Notes under the pieces: generated by a model
The model's input: only the letters and a program-made list of their open reading frames with translations
What the model was told of the DNA's origin: nothing
Database searches by the model: none
DNA from: Bacillaceae bacterium S4-13-56
GTDB lineage: Bacteria > Bacillota > Bacilli > Bacillales > JAWJLM01
Length of the DNA: 59,482 bases
Direction of reading: 5' to 3'
NCBI GenBank assembly: GCA_040191315.1
Contig: JAWJLM010000024.1
Coordinates: 1 to 59,482, forward strand
Shown here: positions 55,315-59,482 of the stretch, in pieces
Layout of the letters: every line of letters begins with the position of its first letter
How positions within the stretch are numbered: position 1 is the first letter of the stretch
Translations under genes and position numbers: made by a program

Positions 55315-56283
55315 ATGGGGATATTAGATAAACTACAAACCTTTATTATATTATTTGCTGTTGGTTTAGGTCTCATATTAGGACAGGTAAACGTAATTGA
55401 ACAATATGCGGAAAATCTCATTACACCCTTTCTATTGTTAATGCTATACGGATTGTTTTTAACTATTCCATTACAACAATTAAATAGGGCTTTTTCAAAT
55501 ATTAAATTTCTAGGGTCCAGCACGATCATTAATTTTATCTGGACACCAACAATAGCTTGGGGTTTAGGTTCCGTTTTCTTATATGATTATCCTGCTTTAT
55601 GGATTGGTTTTATCATGCTTATGGTGACACCTTGTACAGATTGGTATCTAGCGTTTACTGGTATAGCAAAAGGAAATGTGTCCCTTTCAACATCTGTTTT
55701 GCCGATTAATTTAATTTTGCAAGTCGTACTTTTGCCAGTATATTTGTTAATATTTGCTGGAACTATTGAATCGATACCCATGTCCACGCTTATAGAAAGT
55801 ATAGTAATTGTATTAGTTATTCCATTTATACTTGCTCATCTTACACGATTCTTATTAAGAAAAAAATCTAATTTAAACAACAAGATTATTCTTTTTTTCG
55901 GCAATGCCCAAATTTTCTTTTTATCATTAGCTATTATGGCAATGTTTGCTTCCCAAGGTTCTTACTTACTTGAAAACCTAGAAGTCATTTACATTTTAAT
56001 TATTCCAGTTTTATCATTCTTTGTTATTAACTATGTAGTAGGACGCTTTGTTGGAAGGTTTTTAAAGTTTTCCTATGAAGATACAGTTAGCTTAAATATG
56101 ACAATTATTGCTAGGAATTCACCAGTGTCTTTGGCTATAGCTGTGACAGCATTCCCTGATCAACCTCTTATTGCTTTGGCTTTAGTTATTGGGCCGTTAA
56201 TTGAATTACCTGTACTTGCCATAGTTTCGCAAGCTTTACTTTTCACAAGGAAAAAAAGTAAAAATAAAGACTATCCTATATAA
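55315..56283 (+). CDS. Acr3-like (BASS superfamily) metalloid permease
   Basis: 322 aa with about ten helices. TPCTDWYLAFTGIAKGN matches the Acr3 motif with its essential Cys (PCT...G), and ARNSPVSLAI resembles the second conserved region. Acr3 exports As(III) or Sb(III). No dedicated regulator is adjacent. It is the last complete gene of the transposon. It might be another BASS transporter, but the Cys motif and the ars setting favour arsenite. Confidence 0.78.
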   Translation: MGILDKLQTFIILFAVGLGLILGQVNVIEQYAENLITPFLLLMLYGLFLTIPLQQLNRAFSNIKFLGSSTIINFIWTPTIAWGLGSVFLYDYPALWIGFIMLMVTPCTDWYLAFTGIAKGNVSLSTSVLPINLILQVVLLPVYLLIFAGTIESIPMSTLIESIVIVLVIPFILAHLTRFLLRKKSNLNNKIILFFGNAQIFFLSLAIMAMFASQGSYLLENLEVIYILIIPVLSFFVINYVVGRFVGRFLKFSYEDTVSLNMTIIARNSPVSLAIAVTAFPDQPLIALALVIGPLIELPVLAIVSQALLFTRKKSKNKDYPI

Positions 56284-56770
56284 TCTAGGATAATCCTCCT
56301 TATTTTATTTAACAATCAGGCCGTTTGTTAGATTGTTCCAATCGGATAGATCAATGTAATTGTATCAAACCCTTTTATAAATTATCAAACTTTATTTCAA
56401 AGCCACAGTAACAGTGGATACCGACTTTTCACTAAAGGAAAAGGCATTTAGGTGAGGACACAAAAGGAATCGGAAATCGTAACAGATACGATACCGATTC
56501 CTTCTATGAAGACTAAATAAATAGATCACTTCTCACCATTTATTAATTAGAGAGTTTCCAACATTAATGTTTGCGAACAGCGCCAGATGGTTTAATTATA
56601 CCGATGCACAAGGATCACAACATTGAAAATTACCAATAAATATTTTTCGTGTCCATAATGAATTGAACCACAATAATAAGTGCAAAGTTATTTACAATTT
56701 CACTTTGAAAATTAATTGTCGATATAAATGATGAATTCGTAATATATATTAGCTATGAAAGTTGAAGAAT
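56284..56770. other. Cargo edge, mostly non-coding
   Basis: Contains the HEPN C-terminal remnant (56574-56639) and otherwise AT-rich sequence without supportable genes. It borders the right transposon end. Confidence 0.4.
56574..56639 (+). pseudogene. C-terminal remnant of a second LA2681-type HEPN gene
   Basis: The frame reads RTAPDGLIIPMHKDHN and ends NYQ, TAA at 56637-56639. It matches the end of the intact HEPN protein (SDGLIMPMHMDQ), with DNA identity over most of the 60 bp. Nothing upstream continues the homology. Confidence 0.7.
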
Positions 56771-56841
56771 CAAGCATAAAATTTCCTAAAAAAAAATAAA
56801 GCATAAAGCTTCCAAACGGAAATTATATGCTTTACGTCACA
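56771..56841. repeat. Right transposon end with TnsB-type repeats
   Basis: Two copies of the AAGCATAAA-n-TTCC motif lie at 56771-56788 and 56796-56812, oriented rightward. The terminal copy (GGAAATTATATGCTTTACG, ending CACA at 56841) faces inward. The outer 24 bp mirror the left end. Confidence 0.8.
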
Positions 56842-56846
56842 TAGAC
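56842..56846. repeat. 5-bp target-site duplication TAGAC (right copy)
   Basis: Matches the left copy at 3438-3442. It lies between the right terminus and the ssrA terminator. Confidence 0.85.
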
Positions 56847-56877
56847 AAAATAAAAACCACCATATTATGTATGGTGG
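56847..56877 (-). terminator. ssrA intrinsic terminator, overlapping the CCA end
   Basis: On the minus strand CCACCATA pairs with TATGGTGG and TTTTTATTTT follows. The first arm includes the CCACCA end of tmRNA. Confidence 0.8.
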
Positions 56878-57509
56878 AGACGGTGGGACGTGCTGTTCCA
56901 TGCTTTCGTCATGGCACTGACTATATCTTGAACCTGATGTCGAAACAGGTCCTTCGGCGTCTTATGCAAAATCTAGATTTACCTTTTACAAGGTAGAATT
57001 TTGCATCCTAGTACTACCAAGATGGCAGCCTATAAGTCGATACACGGCAGTTGGATCGCTCCACACACCGCTCGGTATTGCCTTATCACTATTAAAGTGA
57101 CTTAGGTTTCACCGATTAAGCCGAATTTTCACTTATGTGTTACCACATAAGGCGACTACGTTACTAATCGAACCCACGTCCAGAGATATCGGCACCCAAG
57201 CGTCTACGAGTGTAGTTGGTATATTATCATTCGCTCACTCATCGGCCTACCAACAGGCTTCTTAAGGAACTAGTCTGATTAATCTCTTCGTTCACCCTCA
57301 GACGGCTGGATAAACGCGTATCCCGCTGAATTTGAGACCCTTCATCTAGCACACGGGAGATGATAGGAAGGATCCTTTAGCTAGCTTACGCTGCTAAAGC
57401 GAAATTGTTTTCTTTGCCAGTTATATTTAGGCGAGTTGGCCTTTTAACGAGTTACCTCTCGACTCGCAACCTAAGCTCGACCTACCCCTGTCGAATCCGA
57501 AACGTCCCC
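56872..57509 (-). ncRNA. ssrA: tmRNA (ssrA), interrupted by a group I intron
   Basis: The 5' end is GGGGACGTTTCGGATTCGAC at 57509 and the 3' end CCGTCTCCACCA at 56872. Exon 1 is 57509-57167 (343 nt) and exon 2 is 56888-56872 (17 nt). The spliced RNA is 360 nt, normal for Bacillota. tmRNA rescues stalled ribosomes with SmpB. The tag reading frame at 57418-57386 gives GKENNFALAA plus TAA, with an ALAA degron. The T-loop is split by the intron, so the tRNA-like domain forms only after splicing. The 3' end and terminator are next to the Tn7-like insertion site. Confidence 0.95.
56889..57166 (-). mobile_element. 278-nt group I intron in the tmRNA T-loop
   Basis: Removing 57166-56889 joins GGGTTCGAT to TCCCACC, a standard T-arm. 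Exon CGAT pairs with GTCG 11-14 nt into the intron, giving a U-G pair at the 5' splice site. The core has AATCGGTGAAACCT and the hallmark AAGATATAGTC near the 3' end, and the last intron base is G. It carries no ORF. Introns at this tmRNA site have been reported in other bacteria. Confidence 0.9.
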
Positions 57510-57645
57510 ATATAAGAGAAACGAATCGAAAGAGATAGACGCTCAAGAAGTTCTATCTATTCAATTGTCGTCGCCTTGTTTAGCGACAAGATAAGTATAT
57601 CACATTCGAGTGTTATTTTCAAAATCCAGTTTTTGGAATGAGATT

Positions 57646-58110
57646 TTATCCTCGATCCTTCATCGCGCGTTCAATATCACGTTTGGCTTGCTTCTGTTTG
57701 AGATCCTCACGCTTATCATATTTCTTTTTCCCTCTTGCTAGACCAATTAAAACTTTGGCAAAACCATTTTTAATATAAATTTTCAAAGGAATCAAAGAAT
57801 ATCCTTGCTGCTGAGTTTCTCCAATTAATTGATTGATTTGTTTTTTATGCAACAGTGCCTTACGTGTTCGAAGAGGGTCATGGTTAAAACGATTACCTTG
57901 CTCGTAAGGTGAAATGTGCATATTATGAATGAACACTTCACCTTTATGGACGCGAGCAAATGCGTCTTTGAGATTTACTCGTCCTGCACGAATGGATTTA
58001 ATTTCTGTACCTTTTAGAACAAGCCCAGCTTCGTAAGTTTCTTCAATAAAATAATCATGTCTGGCTTTTCGATTCTGTGCTATAACGTTATCATCGGTTT
58101 TCTTGGCCAT
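57646..58110 (-). CDS. smpB: SsrA-binding protein SmpB
   Basis: 154 aa from ATG 58110, chosen because AGAGGAGGAACAAG precedes it; a longer frame to 58170 has no ribosome site. Standard Smp[13 protein letters not shown] at the start, [13 protein letters not shown], and the basic tail [19 protein letters not shown] that reads the empty A-site. It works with the tmRNA encoded 136 bp downstream. A weak inverted repeat (57565-57589) may end the transcript. Confidence 0.97.
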   Translation of the reverse strand: MAKKTDDNVIAQNRKARHDYFIEETYEAGLVLKGTEIKSIRAGRVNLKDAFARVHKGEVFIHNMHISPYEQGNRFNHDPLRTRKALLHKKQINQLIGETQQQGYSLIPLKIYIKNGFAKVLIGLARGKKKYDKREDLKQKQAKRDIERAMKDRG

Positions 58111-58255
58111 CACTTGTTCCTCCTCTATTCCGTACCCACTATTGTAACAAAAATATTGATTACTTTCCAATTTTTATTTTTATACTTTTTCTTGGACTTT
58201 TTTGTTTCCTATGTGAGAAAATATTTTTGAGACTAAGAAGAGCGAGGGAAAGTCA

Positions 58256-59122
58256 ATGGATATAAAAACTCTACATGTAAGAAAATTAAGCTTAGAGGAT
58301 CTTCCCCAATTGCAAGCAATGGATACCGGGATTGAAGATGATTATGTTATCTATATTTTTGAAAACTTGGTGACCGAAAAATCTCATTCTGTTTATGGCT
58401 TGTTTGACCATGAAAAAATGGTTGCTATAGCTGGGTATACAGTTTTCGCTACACATTTTGCTGTTTTGGGACGTTTACGAAGCGATCGTAGATATAGAGG
58501 AAACGGCCACGCAACAGAATTATTAAAATGGATCATGGATGAGCTAAATGGGATGGATGATATCCATTGGATTGGGGCTGCTACTAACGAGCCTAACCTT
58601 CCTGCTCGACGAGTACTAGATAAGCTTGGGCTATCTGCTGATGCAATTTATCATTCGTTAGTATTAAAATCCCCTGATGTTTTTGGTTCCGTAGCCGATG
58701 GGCCAGTTTGGGATCCTGTTACGGATATTTCTGAGAAAAGAAAAATATTATTGGCTCATCAGAATAATGCACTCGGTATGTTTCCTTATGAATGTTATTA
58801 CCCACTTCCTTTTGTTGAGGAGCTTTTTGCAGATGAATATTTAGATTCACTGGCTATTTTTATAAACCCTGATGGGGACCGTTTCGTTGCTTTAAAGGCT
58901 GATTCAAAAGGGGATTGGTATGCCCATGTCAAATATTTTTGGGATGACCATTTCGAGCAACCAGGTTTTTGGAAAACCGTATTTGAATATACTCGTCAGC
59001 ATCGGAATAGTATGGGGATTTGGATTGATTTCTCTCCTCAAGGCTTTAGAAATATCCCTAATCTTGAGGCATTTGATATCCAGGAGCCTTGGATGATGTA
59101 TGGCGTTTGGAAGAAGAGATAA
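58256..59122 (+). CDS. GNAT-family N-acetyltransferase
   Basis: 288 aa. The N-terminal GNAT domain has the acetyl-CoA loop RSDRRYRGNGHA (about residues 76-87) and the C-motif ARRVLDKLGL. The C-terminal half is a second, degenerate GNAT-like or family-specific domain. The substrate is unknown. GAGGGAAAG precedes the ATG. It is chromosomal, outside the transposon, and reads away from smpB. A terminator follows. Confidence 0.85.
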   Translation: MDIKTLHVRKLSLEDLPQLQAMDTGIEDDYVIYIFENLVTEKSHSVYGLFDHEKMVAIAGYTVFATHFAVLGRLRSDRRYRGNGHATELLKWIMDELNGMDDIHWIGAATNEPNLPARRVLDKLGLSADAIYHSLVLKSPDVFGSVADGPVWDPVTDISEKRKILLAHQNNALGMFPYECYYPLPFVEELFADEYLDSLAIFINPDGDRFVALKADSKGDWYAHVKYFWDDHFEQPGFWKTVFEYTRQHRNSMGIWIDFSPQGFRNIPNLEAFDIQEPWMMYGVWKKR

Positions 59123-59147
59123 ACAGGCCTTGTGGGGTCTGTTTTTT
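59121..59147 (+). terminator. Terminator of the acetyltransferase gene
   Basis: AAACAGGCC pairs with GGTCTGTTT (one G-T pair), ending in a T-run. Confidence 0.75.
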
Positions 59148-59164
59148 TAACGGTGGACATCGGG

Positions 59165-59482
59165 CTATTTACCGATGTTTGTCTTGTTTATTGTGAAATT
59201 TGTAAATAAGGCTCGCTATTTACCGATTTTGCTTTGCTCTTTTCAAATATGGGGAAATAGAGACTGTCTATTTACCGATTTCATTCTCCTCTTCTCAAAT
59301 ATAGGGAAATAGAAGCTTCCTATTAACCGATTTTGCTTTGCTTTTTTCAAATTTAAGTAAATAGAAGCTTTCTATTTACCAATTTTCCCTTCCATCCTTC
59401 AAAAATGCGTCAATAGAAGCTCGCTATTCACTCGTTTTCCCTAACATCAAGCAAATTCGCGTGAATAGAACCTTTCTATACA
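59165..59482. repeat. Tandem array of 52-bp palindromic units
   Basis: CTATTTACCGATT-like starts recur at 59165, 59216, 59268, 59320, 59372, 59424 and 59476, so most units are exactly 52 bp (first 51). Each has a CTATTTACC arm and a GGAAATAG-like arm 25-30 bp later, giving hairpins. The array continues beyond the window. Confidence 0.85.

Larger units (their letters stand above)
3443..56841. mobile_element. 53.4-kb Tn7-like metal-resistance transposon inserted beside ssrA
   Basis: The terminal inverted repeats match over about 24 bp: TGTGACGTAAAGCATATAAT plus TTCC, read inward from 3443 and from 56841. A TAGAC duplication flanks the element, and both ends carry several TnsB-type repeats. A transposition module (tniQ, tnsAB, tnsC, tniQ) fills the left end. 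Cargo is copper, cadmium, mercury and arsenic resistance, a Rep-like gene and a HEPN gene. The right end lies 30 bp past the CCA end of tmRNA and just beyond its terminator. This resembles the Tn7 habit of inserting a fixed short distance past a conserved gene. No cas genes or CRISPR array are present. Confidence 0.88.

Noticed and set aside
56872-57509. A 638-nt tmRNA with an unusual long domain
   Set aside because: The extra 278 nt has group I intron hallmarks and its removal gives a standard 360-nt tmRNA.
58111-58170. A longer SmpB start
   Set aside because: The extension lacks homology and a ribosome site, while AGAGGAGG precedes ATG 58110.
59165-59482. 52-bp repeats as a CRISPR array
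   Set aside because: The whole unit repeats with gradual divergence, and there are no unique spacers.

Overview
The window comes from a low-GC Bacillota chromosome, most likely Bacillaceae of the Oceanobacillus/Virgibacillus/Bacillus kind. The evidence is Bacillus-type ribosome binding sites, an ssrA-smpB pair with a tag ending in ALAA, and thioredoxin-type arsC, csoR-copA-copZ, cadC-cadA and Gram-positive merR-merA modules. I cannot name the species.

Layout. (1) 1-3442 is the flank of the main element: a group II intron running off the left edge, a dead tyrosine recombinase gene (nonsense codon plus a 142-bp IS200/IS605-like insertion), and the orphan right end of an older Tn7-like element. 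(2) 3443-56841 is one 53.4-kb Tn7-like transposon. Both termini begin TGTGACGTAAAGCATATAAT and are flanked by the 5-bp duplication TAGAC. It sits 30 bp past the 3' end of the tmRNA gene. Its transposition genes lie at the left end and read leftwards: tniQ-2, a tnsA-tnsB fusion, a decayed hybrid tnsB copy, tnsC and tniQ-1. (3) 56872-58110 is ssrA, interrupted in its T-loop by a 278-nt group I intron, followed by smpB. (4) 58256-59482 holds an acetyltransferase gene and an array of 52-bp palindromic repeats.

Cargo. Copper genes fill 15.9-33.1 kb: YdhK-like lipoprotein, CopZ, CopA, CsoR, a siroheme half-protein, a CcdA-like protein, two sensor/regulator pairs, CopB, a ResA/CcdA thiol pair, CueP, a cytosolic copper store and small Met/His-rich proteins. 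Next come a frameshifted arsB with arsC, then cadD, cadA and cadC. The 39-44 kb stretch has a possible plasmid Rep protein behind a strong leader hairpin, an unknown 126-aa protein and a HEPN (LA2681-type) protein. Then follow merR-merA, a long ars operon (arsR, arsB, arsC, arsD, arsA, a HesB-like protein, a CoA-disulfide-reductase/rhodanese fusion), a separate arsR-arsP unit with a 50-aa Cys-pair protein, and an Acr3-like permease. CsoR-like, CadC-like, MerR-like and two classes of ArsR-like operators can be seen.

How it works together. The element looks like a metal-resistance island that homes to ssrA. Repeated insertion at this site would leave stacked elements, and the remnant right end next to the left terminus shows that this happened at least twice. 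An IS21-family copy (12614-15123) and an ISL3 fragment mark later damage. No CRISPR array and no cas genes are present, so targeting is probably by the TniQ/TnsD-type proteins.
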